Source of the DNA: Sulfuricurvum sp.
Lineage (GTDB): Bacteria; Campylobacterota; Campylobacteria; Campylobacterales; Sulfurimonadaceae
Assembly: GCF_028688295.1 (NCBI RefSeq)
Contig: NZ_JAQTYM010000018.1
Coordinates: forward strand, 1 to 37,896
DNA length: 37,896 nucleotides
Direction: 5' to 3'
Part shown: in pieces, positions 9,169-17,600 of the stretch
Layout of the letters: every line of letters begins with the position of its first letter
How positions within the stretch are numbered: the stretch's first letter is position 1
The notes under the pieces: model-generated
What the model saw: only the letters and a program-made list of their open reading frames with translations
Databases searched by the model: none
What the model was told of the DNA's origin: nothing
Made by a program: the position numbers and the translations under genes

Positions 9169-9435
9169 CTATTTCTGTTCCATCGGTATTGCACTATACC
9201 CTGTCTGTGCCACAGCATCCTGCATCATCCTAAGCGTAACTTTCTCATCGCTTATAACTAACGCACTCTCATTTTTAAAATTCACTTTCGCCTCTTGAAC
9301 TCCCGAGACACTCATCAACGCTTTTTTGACCGCCAGTGTACAGGCGATGCAGTGCATTCCGTTGATATGGAGCTTCCACTCTTTGGCGTACGCGAGAGAG
9401 GCTAACAGAAGCAAGCTGAGGGCTATTCTCCCCAT
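9169..9435 (-). CDS. MerP-like periplasmic heavy-metal-associated (HMA) protein
   Basis: This 88-aa protein has a signal peptide (about residues 1-17, ending ASLAYA) followed by one ferredoxin-like HMA domain. The metal or chalcogen site is GMHCIAC, with C29 and C32, and the rest of the domain ends in a typical second half (VKKALMSVSGVQEAKVNF). In mer operons MerP captures Hg(II) in the periplasm and passes it to MerT. Here the upstream gene encodes a TusA-MerT fusion and starts the partner side. The ATG lies 13 bp inside the end of that gene, after GAGG. It is the last gene of the selD-mnmH cluster. Whether the ligand is mercury, copper or a selenium species is unknown. Confidence 0.85.
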   Translation of the reverse strand: MGRIALSLLLLASLAYAKEWKLHINGMHCIACTLAVKKALMSVSGVQEAKVNFKNESALVISDEKVTLRMMQDAVAQTGYSAIPMEQK

Positions 9436-10031
9436 ATCAATACCTCATAGTAGGGATAGAAGAGGGCGGCAAGGCTAAAGAGAAACAAGCCCCAAAAAAG
9501 GATCAACAGAATTTTAGAAGTGAGGCTCGGGACGCAGTCGCATTCGATCTGTTTTTTGATCACCATTTGGTAAAATCCGATGCTCAGCATCAAAACGGCA
9601 AAGGCGGTAAATAGCCACCGATAACTGTTGAGTTCAGGAACATTGATAACCCCTGCGAAGGAGATTCCGAACACCATAAAAAGGGTCGGAACGATGCAAC
9701 ATGAGGCGGATAGAAGTGCCGTGATGAGTGCACCGAACAGTACGAGTACAGCACTGCGTCTCTCCTGCTGCATCATAATATCGACAGGGTTCTCCTCGTC
9801 GTTCTCAACGTATCCTCTCCCTTTGACGATAGTGAGGCGTGTCGCTCCATCGCTTAGAGTCTCTTCCGCAAAGGTACAGTGCTGTGAGAGGGCGAAACGC
9901 TTGCAGTTTTCCCGTCCGCTGAGGGTGTTCACCTCTACGGTGAGAGTCGCATCTTCAGGGAGGGCATCGAGAGCTTTTTTCGTCTCTAGTACAGGACGGG
10001 GGCAATCCATATCACGGCAGTCGAGAGTCAT
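9423..10031 (-). CDS. Fusion of a TusA/YedF sulfurtransferase domain with a MerT-like membrane transporter
   Basis: This 202-aa protein joins two families. Residues 1-73 form a TusA/SirA/YedF domain: LDCRDMDCPRPVLETKKAL contains the CPxP motif with the catalytic Cys at residue 10. Residues 93-195 hold three membrane helices like MerT: the vicinal pair C111-C112 in LLSASCCIVP lies in helix 1, and C164/C166 (IECDCVP) lie in the loop between helices 2 and 3, matching the two cysteine sites of MerT. The ATG at 10031 shares its A with the TGA of the upstream gene. TusA proteins pass persulfide sulfur and YedF is linked to selenium metabolism. With selD and mnmH in the same cluster, selenium uptake coupled to carrier loading is a plausible but unproven role. 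Confidence 0.83.
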   Translation of the reverse strand: MTLDCRDMDCPRPVLETKKALDALPEDATLTVEVNTLSGRENCKRFALSQHCTFAEETLSDGATRLTIVKGRGYVENDEENPVDIMMQQERRSAVLVLFGALITALLSASCCIVPTLFMVFGISFAGVINVPELNSYRWLFTAFAVLMLSIGFYQMVIKKQIECDCVPSLTSKILLILFWGLFLFSLAALFYPYYEVLIWGE

Positions 10032-11119
10032 CAAGCCTCTTTTGCGGAGCGGATCGTATAAGAAAAGCTTTTCGGATCAAAGGGGTCGAGGTATTCTCCG
10101 TCCACTTCGGCGTACGGGTAGCCGAATGAGTCGAGCGAGCCTTGGGTATTGGCGGGGTAGAGGTCAAAATCACGGGCGTGGTTGAGTGCCATCCAGTTGT
10201 TCTCCCAAAAGCCGAAGAACTTGTTTGCCAGTTCCATCGCGCGGGGGGAGTTTTTCTCAATTCCCTCTTTGAGTACCAGTTTGGTGATGTCGGCGGGGTC
10301 GCACGGTATCCATCCCATATTCGGGATAAAAAATTCCACTTTGCAGTGTTGCGCTTTGGTGATATCTTCCCCCGCTCCGAACGCAGGAGAGAGACGTGAG
10401 GCTCCGATACGAATCCCCATCACTTCCCGTGCGGGGATATTCGATGCCCTCATCAGTGCGACACAGAGCGCCGACATATCGAGGCATTTTCCCCCCATAC
10501 GACCATCCTGTTCGAGTTGGGAGAGCATAGCGTTGGGGCTTCCGACTCCGCACCCTTGGACACTCTCGTCACGGTAGCTGTTCGCCACAATCCAGTCGTA
10601 GATTTTACGGGCTTTTTTGAGGGGATTTTTTTCTCCTCCAACGATGATCTTAGCCACTTTGGCAACGGCTCCGTCGGTGGGAATATGGGCACTCGGGGCT
10701 AGAAACTCACGTGCATGGACGAGCGTTTCGGGACAGATCCGTTTGGGGCGGAAGTCGCATTGACGGTCTCGTAATGCCAATGTCATTGATAGATCAAGTG
10801 TTTTGCTCTGGGCACTTTTGTCCCAATGGGCATAAAAAGTACGGGCGGCGTAACGGTTATGATCGCTCTCGAAATGGGTCTCTGCCTCGGTTGAATCTCC
10901 AAGCTCGATAAGGCGTTGAAATCCGTTGATATCAGAGGGGAGGGGAACCCAGAGGGCGCACGCATTTGCGCTGTGGTGGGAGAGATCAAATTTCCAGCTG
11001 AGTTTATATACCGCAAGAGGCTCTTTGAGCGTCGGTGTCGAAGAGGCGTTAAGAAAAGAGGGGGTAAGGCATATCGCCCCTGTAAGTGCTGTTGTTTTAA
11101 TGAATTCGCGTCTATGCAT
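10031..11119 (-). CDS. Tat-exported transglutaminase-like (papain-fold) protein
   Basis: This 362-aa protein begins with a twin-arginine signal (HRREFIKTTALTGA, RR at 3-4), so export of a folded, perhaps cofactor- or partner-bound, protein is likely. The transglutaminase-like catalytic triad is visible: C212 in GGKCLDMSALC, H258 in AQHCKVEFF, and D274 in CDPADI. Such proteins are usually peptidases or amidases rather than true transglutaminases. The ATG lies 4 bp after the selD stop, with AGGA inside the end of selD as ribosome binding site. The downstream gene starts on its stop codon. Its substrate is unknown; the setting suggests a periplasmic step before or after MerP-type binding. Confidence 0.8.
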   Translation of the reverse strand: MHRREFIKTTALTGAICLTPSFLNASSTPTLKEPLAVYKLSWKFDLSHHSANACALWVPLPSDINGFQRLIELGDSTEAETHFESDHNRYAARTFYAHWDKSAQSKTLDLSMTLALRDRQCDFRPKRICPETLVHAREFLAPSAHIPTDGAVAKVAKIIVGGEKNPLKKARKIYDWIVANSYRDESVQGCGVGSPNAMLSQLEQDGRMGGKCLDMSALCVALMRASNIPAREVMGIRIGASRLSPAFGAGEDITKAQHCKVEFFIPNMGWIPCDPADITKLVLKEGIEKNSPRAMELANKFFGFWENNWMALNHARDFDLYPANTQGSLDSFGYPYAEVDGEYLDPFDPKSFSYTIRSAKEA

Positions 11120-11123
11120 CGTG

Positions 11124-12158
11124 TTATCCTACAATAATATCAGTATCGGTTTTGGCGATAACCTGTGCGACGATGGCTGCGGGTATCCCCTCGTTCAGAC
11201 ACCGTTCTGCAATTTTTTTGGCATTTTCAGGGGTAGCAGCGATTAAAAGCCCCCCTGATGTCTGCGCATCAAAAAGGATCATCTCCAGATCGGCTCCGAT
11301 GTCACGTTTGAAGTGTACTTTGGATTCGAGATACTCTTTGTTGGCATAGCTTCCCGCAGGGATGATCCCCATCGATGCCATCGGAACCGCTTCGGCGAAA
11401 AACGGGACGGCGGAACTCTCCACCTCGATCGATTTTGTCCCTCCGCTCATCTCCGCCAAATGACCTAAAAAACCGAATCCCGTTACGTCGGTACACGCAT
11501 GGGCGTCAAACTCCCGTGCGATGAGGGAGGCTTTATAGTTGAGAGTGCGCATTGTCTCTGCGACTTTTAGCACCGTAGGCTCATCCAATAGATCGGCTTT
11601 GATGGCGGTGATCAGAATCCCCAATCCAAGAGGTTTGGTGAGGACAATAAGATCTCCCACATGGGCTGTGTTGTTACGGAGGATTTTATCGGGATGGACG
11701 AATCCGGTGCATGAGAGACCATAGAGCATCTCAGGGGTTTCGATCGTATGTCCCCCAACGATCACCGCTCCGCATTCTTGCGCTTTGCTCTGTCCGCCGC
11801 GTAGAATCTCGGTGAGCACTTCGGTGGAGTGGTTTTTGCCGTCAAATCCGACGAGATTGAGGGCGGTTTTCGCATCGCCCCCCATCGCAAATACGTCGCT
11901 CAGAGAGTTGGTCGCCGCGATTTGACCGTAGATGAAGGGATCATCCACGACGGGGGTGATAAAATCGACCGTCTGCACCATCGCCAAATCATCAGTGATC
12001 CGATAAACCCCCGCATCTTCATTCCCCTCAAATCCGACGAGGAGATCTTTGTGAAACGATTTCAGATGGCAGGTGACGTTTTCGAGCGAGCCAGGGGAGA
12101 GTTTGGCGGCGCATCCCGAAGCACGGACAAATTTGGTTAATTTTGCCTCATTGTTCAT
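11124..12158 (-). CDS. selD: Selenide, water dikinase (selenophosphate synthetase)
   Basis: SelD makes selenophosphate from selenide and ATP, the selenium donor for selenocysteine and for tRNA 2-selenouridine. The protein is 344 aa from the ATG at 12158, which has AGAGGGA 7 bp upstream; a longer in-frame start would overlap mnmH by 53 bp. The catalytic loop reads SGCAAKLSPG, with C16 and K19 matching the essential Cys17 and Lys20 of E. coli SelD. The second, dispensable Cys of that loop is Ala here. The active-site residue is encoded by TGC, so it is not a selenoprotein. Further family motifs are TVDFITPVVDDP and GGHTIETPE. The start overlaps the mnmH end by 11 bp. Confidence 0.95.
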   Translation of the reverse strand: MNNEAKLTKFVRASGCAAKLSPGSLENVTCHLKSFHKDLLVGFEGNEDAGVYRITDDLAMVQTVDFITPVVDDPFIYGQIAATNSLSDVFAMGGDAKTALNLVGFDGKNHSTEVLTEILRGGQSKAQECGAVIVGGHTIETPEMLYGLSCTGFVHPDKILRNNTAHVGDLIVLTKPLGLGILITAIKADLLDEPTVLKVAETMRTLNYKASLIAREFDAHACTDVTGFGFLGHLAEMSGGTKSIEVESSAVPFFAEAVPMASMGIIPAGSYANKEYLESKVHFKRDIGADLEMILFDAQTSGGLLIAATPENAKKIAERCLNEGIPAAIVAQVIAKTDTDIIVG

Positions 12159-13167
12159 CTTGAATCCCTCTGAGAATTTCGAGCGTTTTGAGCGGGTCAT
12201 CGTTGTGGATGCTCATGTCGGGTTTGATCGTCACTTTGTAGACTTTGTCGTAATACTGCGTCAGCAATATCTCAGAAACACGGGGGAGATCACCGTTTTC
12301 AAATGCGGCGATAGCGGAGGTTTTATCATCACGGCTGATGTAGGGGGAGATTTTCTCCATCCGCTCCATGAAAAAGCTCTCGTCCATCGAGTCGTACATC
12401 CGCATAATCCGCTCTATCCGTTGTTCCAAAGGAGCCGTGATTTCAATGCGAAATCCCGACTCCATCTGCTTGTACAAAGAAGAGGGGAGCATGATTTTTC
12501 CGATCCGTTTGCTTTCGGCTTCGACAAACCCCTTTTTTTCTGCTTTTAGGGCGAGGAGGGCATGGGTGAGCCGATTTTGAAACTCTTTTTGGCTCGGTTG
12601 TGCGCCGTTGACATCCCCGAAGACCGAACCGTAGTGGTTCGCCATTTTTTCCAAATCGATGACATTGTCCAACTCATTTAAGAGGTCGCTTTTGCCGCAT
12701 CCCGTATTTCCGCTAAGGGTTATAAAATTGAGCGGTGGGAGAGCATCCAGATATCCGGTGACAAAGGTTCGGTACGATTTATATCCCCCGATCACGCGGT
12801 CGATTCGGTAGCCGATGTTTGAGAAGATAGTACCTAAAGAAGAGGAACGCATCCCGCCGCGTGCGCAATAGATCGCGATTCGCGAGTTGGGGGTGAAAGC
12901 GGGATAGATATCGTGAATATGACGCGCCGCATTGAGGCAGACGTATGAAGCTCCCTTTACGCGTGCTTCAAAAGGGGAAATTTGTTTGTAAATGGTGCCG
13001 ACTTCGTGGTGTTCTTCGTCATTCAGCGCATAAAAATTTTGCGCAGAGGGGATATGAGATTCACCGTATTCGTGCGGACTTCGCGCATCGATGATGAGGT
13101 CATAGATATTTTTGGATTCTAAAAAGGTTTCAATCGGTATGGTTTGTATCATTTCGAATTTTACCAT
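12148..13167 (-). CDS. mnmH: tRNA 2-selenouridine synthase
   Basis: MnmH (SelU, YbbB) converts 2-thiouridine at tRNA wobble position 34 to 2-selenouridine using selenophosphate. The protein is 339 aa. Residues about 8-140 form a rhodanese domain with the catalytic loop YCARGGMRSSS (C101), and residues about 148-335 form a P-loop domain with GNTGCGKS at 153-160. The family stretch EVGTIYKQ also appears. It is the first gene of the - strand cluster and overlaps selD, so the selenophosphate producer and user are coupled. ATG 13167 is used; ATG 13152 is an alternative since neither has a strong ribosome binding site. A TATAAT box lies at 13186-13191. Confidence 0.95.
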   Translation of the reverse strand: MVKFEMIQTIPIETFLESKNIYDLIIDARSPHEYGESHIPSAQNFYALNDEEHHEVGTIYKQISPFEARVKGASYVCLNAARHIHDIYPAFTPNSRIAIYCARGGMRSSSLGTIFSNIGYRIDRVIGGYKSYRTFVTGYLDALPPLNFITLSGNTGCGKSDLLNELDNVIDLEKMANHYGSVFGDVNGAQPSQKEFQNRLTHALLALKAEKKGFVEAESKRIGKIMLPSSLYKQMESGFRIEITAPLEQRIERIMRMYDSMDESFFMERMEKISPYISRDDKTSAIAAFENGDLPRVSEILLTQYYDKVYKVTIKPDMSIHNDDPLKTLEILRGIQDEQ

Positions 13168-13185
13168 TTATCCGCTAATAGCTCC

Positions 13186-13191
13186 ATTATA
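13186..13191 (-). promoter_or_regulatory. -10 box of the mnmH-selD cluster
   Basis: A perfect TATAAT on the minus strand lies 18 bp before the mnmH ATG and is the only convincing promoter found upstream of the five-gene cluster. The region also serves the divergent yaeQ gene, for which a weak CATAAT is seen at about 13204-13209. Confidence 0.55.
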
Positions 13192-13233
13192 AGCCCCCGT
13201 ATGCCATAATTGCACACTTACAAGGGAGTTCTC

Positions 13234-13761
13234 ATGGCGGCAGGTTCGACGATCTACAAAGCACAACTCAGTATTGCCGATATGGATCGCAACTACTACG
13301 AGACCCATGAGATTACGATAGCCCAACACCCCTCCGAGACCGATGAGCGTCTTATGATCCGCCTCGTAGCTTTCGCCCTCAACGCCTCGGATCGACTCGT
13401 CATCACAAAAGGGATCGGCGGAGACGACGAACCCGAACTGTGGGAGAAAGATTACAGCGGTGATATTACCCTCTGGATCGATTTGGGACAGATGGATGAA
13501 AAACGGCTCCGCAAAGCGTGCGGACGAGCAGAAAATGTGATTGTCTACACCTATAATCTCAAAAGTGCTACTGCGTGGTGGAGACAATACGGTGCGACGT
13601 TTGCACGGTTTAAAAACCTCCGTGTGATACACCTGCAATTAGAAGACATCGAGAAACTCTGTGAGCGCTCCATGCGGCTTCAATGCAATATTAGTGATGG
13701 AGAACTCGGCCTTCACAGTGATCGCGGTGATGTTACGATTACGCAAGAGCAGTGGCAATAA
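13234..13761 (+). CDS. yaeQ: YaeQ family protein
   Basis: This 175-aa cytoplasmic protein has the YaeQ signature over its full length. The N-terminus is IYKAQLSIADMDRNYYETH, followed by TDERLMIRLVAFAL, GIGGDDEPELWEKD and LWIDLGQMDEKRLRKACGRA, and WW within residues 115-125. YaeQ has a PD-(D/E)XK nuclease-like fold, and E. coli YaeQ was reported to compensate for loss of the RfaH elongation factor; its biochemical role is unclear. ATG 13234 is chosen because AAGGGAG precedes it by about 7 bp; a TTG 24 bp upstream is less likely. It is divergent from mnmH, with about 66 bp between them. Confidence 0.88.
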   Translation: MAAGSTIYKAQLSIADMDRNYYETHEITIAQHPSETDERLMIRLVAFALNASDRLVITKGIGGDDEPELWEKDYSGDITLWIDLGQMDEKRLRKACGRAENVIVYTYNLKSATAWWRQYGATFARFKNLRVIHLQLEDIEKLCERSMRLQCNISDGELGLHSDRGDVTITQEQWQ

Positions 13762-13808
13762 CACGTCACTATTCGCTACATCTGATCCTCCTTTCTCTCG
13801 AAATCCGC

Positions 13809-13814
13809 TATACT
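13809..13814 (+). promoter_or_regulatory. -10 box upstream of the P-loop ATPase gene
   Basis: TATACT lies 35 bp before the ATG at 13850 in the short gap after yaeQ. No clear -35 is seen. Confidence 0.45.
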
Positions 13815-13849
13815 GTCTCTCTCTATTATCTCTTACTACGGACATAAAC

Positions 13850-14572
13850 ATGAAACGAAAAATTGGAAAATTTAAAAGCTCTATTGCTACCCTCGAACTT
13901 CAAGATCGCGTTTTACGCGAAAATACCCTCATTTTGGCAGAGCCGGGTTCGGGTAAAACACACCTTGCCAATAAAATTCGTGCATTCGTTATCGATAGCG
14001 GTATCCCGACGCTGTATCTCGATTTCTCCAATCCGACACCAGACCAAGTCGAAGAGAAATTTAAAACGAGCAGTGATTTTCACTATATGTGCTTTGATGA
14101 GAGTGATGATTTTAACGCCGCTTTGGATGCGTCGATAGCAGCGCGTCAAAACATTTATATGGCGGTCAGTCCTTCGTTTTTTGCCAGTAAACGTGACATC
14201 AAAAGTAAACTTTCCCAAATGATGCAAAAACGTGAACTTTTGGATAACTACTACTATATCATGCAAGAGATTGCAAGTTTAGAAGGGTTTTATACCCGAT
14301 TTGAAGATTTTATGTTCTATATTTTCGATCTTGTTAATCTCAAAAAGTTCGGTCTTACGTTCTTGGCACAGCCGCACGAGATGTTTGAGAATCCGCGTAT
14401 TAAGTTGCTGTTTTCATTCCTTTTTGTCGGTCGTTGTACGAATGCTTATTATTACAACACCACGGTTCTACGCTCGATGGAACCGAATACTTTTCTTTAC
14501 CAACACCGTGTCGATAATCGCTCACTTCTCTTTAATAACATACAAAGTGATGTCGTTTTTATCGACAAATAA
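13850..14572 (+). CDS. P-loop ATPase of unknown function
   Basis: This 240-aa protein carries a Walker A motif near the N-terminus, LILAEPGSGKTHLANKI (AEPGSGKT at 30-37). A possible Walker B is CFDESDDF around residue 81. The remainder resembles a small AAA/KAP-like ATPase domain, without a recognised partner domain or membrane helix. The start is ATG 13850; the frame stays open back into yaeQ, but that part is out of register with any ribosome binding site and covers the promoter-like TATACT. The gene stands alone between yaeQ and a convergent signalling gene. I cannot assign a process to it. Confidence 0.75.
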   Translation: MKRKIGKFKSSIATLELQDRVLRENTLILAEPGSGKTHLANKIRAFVIDSGIPTLYLDFSNPTPDQVEEKFKTSSDFHYMCFDESDDFNAALDASIAARQNIYMAVSPSFFASKRDIKSKLSQMMQKRELLDNYYYIMQEIASLEGFYTRFEDFMFYIFDLVNLKKFGLTFLAQPHEMFENPRIKLLFSFLFVGRCTNAYYYNTTVLRSMEPNTFLYQHRVDNRSLLFNNIQSDVVFIDK

Positions 14573-14620
14573 AACTGCCTACGGGCGCCCCTCTCTTTTT
14601 ATACTAAAGTTCTAAACCTA

Positions 14621-17600
14621 TCATTGGAGCTTAAAAGACTCAAACTCTTCTTTGGAAAGAGGTTTCGAGAAATAATAGCCTTGAATCTCATCACACCCTT
14701 GTTCATAGAGATAATTGAGTTGCCCAATGGTCTCTACTCCCTCAGCTATCGTTTGTAACCCTAAACTTTTGGCCATACTGATGATGGCGGCAACGATTGC
14801 TTTGTCTTCAGGATCAACGTTGATATCACGAACGAACGATTGATCAATCTTGAGTTTGTAGATATTGAATTTTTTGAGATAGCTTAGAGATGAATAACCG
14901 GTTCCAAAGTCATCGATTGACATTCGAACCCCGCGCGCATGCAACTCATTCATGACATTGATCGCCCTCTGCGGGTCATACATAGCCACGCTTTCTGTCA
15001 GCTCGAGTTCTAAATACTCAGGTGGAAGACCTATTTCATCGAGGAGTGTAGCAACTTGAATCGGTAAGTTGGAAGAGCGAAATTGTACGGCGGATAGATT
15101 AACGGCCATAATGAGAGGAAAGGTGCCTTGATCATTCCACTCTTTAGCAGTTTGGATGGCGGTACGTAGTACCCATTCTCCTATGGGTAAAATAGTACCG
15201 TTTTCTTCTGCGATCGGTATGAATTCAGCGGGTGAGATATTCCCTAGTTCAGGGTGATTCCAACGTAACAGAGCCTCAGCTCCGATAATTCTTTTTTCGT
15301 GTGTTGAAAATTGAGGTTGGTAGTGCAGATAGAGCTGATGGCGTTCAAGTGCATGACGCAAGGCATTACTAATTTCGAGATTTCGGATAGAGTGGTGTTG
15401 CATCTCTTCCGTGAAAAAACAAAAGCTGTTTCGCCCGTCTTGTTTCGCTCGATACATTGCCGTATCAGCATTTTTATATAAGGTTTCGAAATCAACTCCA
15501 TCGTGAGGATAGAGGGCAATACCGATCGAAGCACTGATACTGAGTTCATGTTCTATGATTTGAAAAGGTTTATTGAATGCATTTAAGAGTTTTTGAGCTA
15601 CTTGAGATGCCCCATTGAATGAAACATTGGGGAGTAGAATAATAAATTCATCACCACCCATTCGAGCTATCGTGTCTTCTTCTCTCAATAATGATTTAAG
15701 GCGCATTGCTGTTTCGACCAAAAGTCTATCACCGGCACTGTGACCCAAAGAATCATTAATATCTTTGAAATGGTCAAGATCAAGGAACATAACAGTAATA
15801 TCTGTATCGTTACGTTTAGCTAGGCTTAGTAAATCTTTGATATGGCTATCGAGTTGTGTCCGGTTTGGCAGACCAGTAAGGTTATCAAAATTTGCCAAAT
15901 AACGAATTCTCTCTTCGCTTTCTTTTCGTTCGGTAGTGTCACGTGTAATTCCTAATAGTATAGTAACATTGCCATCGCTATCACGTAGAGGTGTTGCATG
16001 GGTTTCAAGCCACCGTTTTCTCCCTTTGAGACCTTGAATTTCAAATTCTAAGATACCGCTTTCTCCATGCATGACTTTTTTGTGCAAAGCAACAAATAGA
16101 GAACGCCACTGTGGAAGAACGTAATCTATCAAGTTGTATTTTTGTACCTCTTCGAGTGTTGCGGCTTCCAACATTTCCAATCCAGCCGGGTTCATTTCCA
16201 AAAGCATTCCGTGCGAATCTACAAGGTTGACACATTCGGGTTCATTTTCAATAATTGTTTTGAGATGGGTTTGACTTTTTTGTAAAGCATCTTCCGCTTT
16301 TCTACGTGCAGAGTCACGTTCAAAGCTCTCAAGAGCATAGCTGATATCCATAGCCATCTCTATGAGCAGTTTTTGCGCTGCTTCATCAAAAGCATTTATC
16401 GATTCAGCATACAGAGAAAACACACCAATAACGTTTCCATTACATACCAACGGAAGAGCGGCAGATGAACCCCAACCGTATTTTTTACCGTGTTCATGCC
16501 ACTTTGAAGTTGTTGGATCATTCTGAAAATCTTGACACCAAAAAGGGTGATTTTCACGTAATGTACGACCGGTAGGACATTGGCTACTTAGGTCATTCGG
16601 ATCGGTTGTGATAGTAAGCTCTTTGAGATAATCGGTGCCTTTTCCATAGGAATTATGTACCATCAGTATTTGGTTTGACTCATCGAGCATTCCGATCCAT
16701 GCCATTTTCATCCCGCCGAAATGGACTGCATCACGACAGATAATTGGGAAAAGTTCTGCTGTATTAGTAGAACGTACAATCGCTTGATTACATTGACTGA
16801 GGGCTGAGTAGAGTTTTTTAAGCCGTTCATTGTTCGCAATAAGTTCTTTGAGTTTATGTTGAGTTTCCCCTAACCATCCTAAAATACTCTCTTTATTGGT
16901 TGCTTTAACCTCTATAGGATGTGAAAAATCTCCGCTACCAATATGGGTAATGTATTCATGAACAACATCGACCGAACTTCCTAATATTATTTGCAGTGTA
17001 TTGTGCAAACGCCAAAGCATAAAGAGCAAAAAAATTCCAAATATAATTAAAATAATCCGTAGTGTTAAGGCCGCCGTTTCAGCAGAGTGAACGGCTGCTG
17101 TTGTTCGGCTGCTCATTAAATTATAGAATTCTTCGATAGGTTGCATGATTGAGGCTTTAGCGTTATGATAGGCTTCATCATGGAGAAGTTCAAGAGCTTT
17201 TTGCCGTTGTATATCTTTTTCGGCAGAAGCGAGCGTTGATGATTCGATCAGTGCCATTGCAACAAATTCAGTTTGGGTGAGTGTATCAGAGTTGTTTTTT
17301 GCTTCGGAGAGTTTAGCTAACTCGATATCACTAAAACCTGCTTCACGCATCCTGTCGATCAAAGGGATCGATTGATTGCTCTGCGGGCGAGGACGTTGGT
17401 TATCCAATCCTACCAAATCCCAATAAATATTTTGATAGTGTAGGGGGCGAGGGATTTTTCCGTTTCGGATATCAAGAATCTCTTGATAATGATTTTTATA
17501 GGTGACATTTCCGGTAGCAATATAGGTACGGACCATACGGGTCAAATCATCTGAAGACTGTCGTAATTCATCCGCCAGTAAAAAAGAGCGTAGACGTAAT

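Noticed and set aside
9169-10034. A classical mercury-resistance (mer) operon
   Set aside because: MerT- and MerP-like domains are present, but there is no merR, merA, merB or operator, and the genes are joined to selD and mnmH. Mercury transport remains possible as an alternative function.
9628-10185. A 185-codon plus-strand ORF opposite the TusA-MerT and transglutaminase genes
   Set aside because: It is antisense to two genes with clear motifs, has no ribosome binding site or recognisable family, and reads as low-complexity Ser/Arg sequence typical of shadow frames.
11829-12549. Plus-strand ORFs of 103 and 158 codons opposite selD and mnmH
   Set aside because: Both lie antisense to well-supported enzymes and show no family features or start signals.
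11124-13167. In-frame TGA selenocysteine in selD or mnmH
   Set aside because: The frames are open through the active sites, and the SelD catalytic residue is encoded by TGC. There is no TGA at the expected position.
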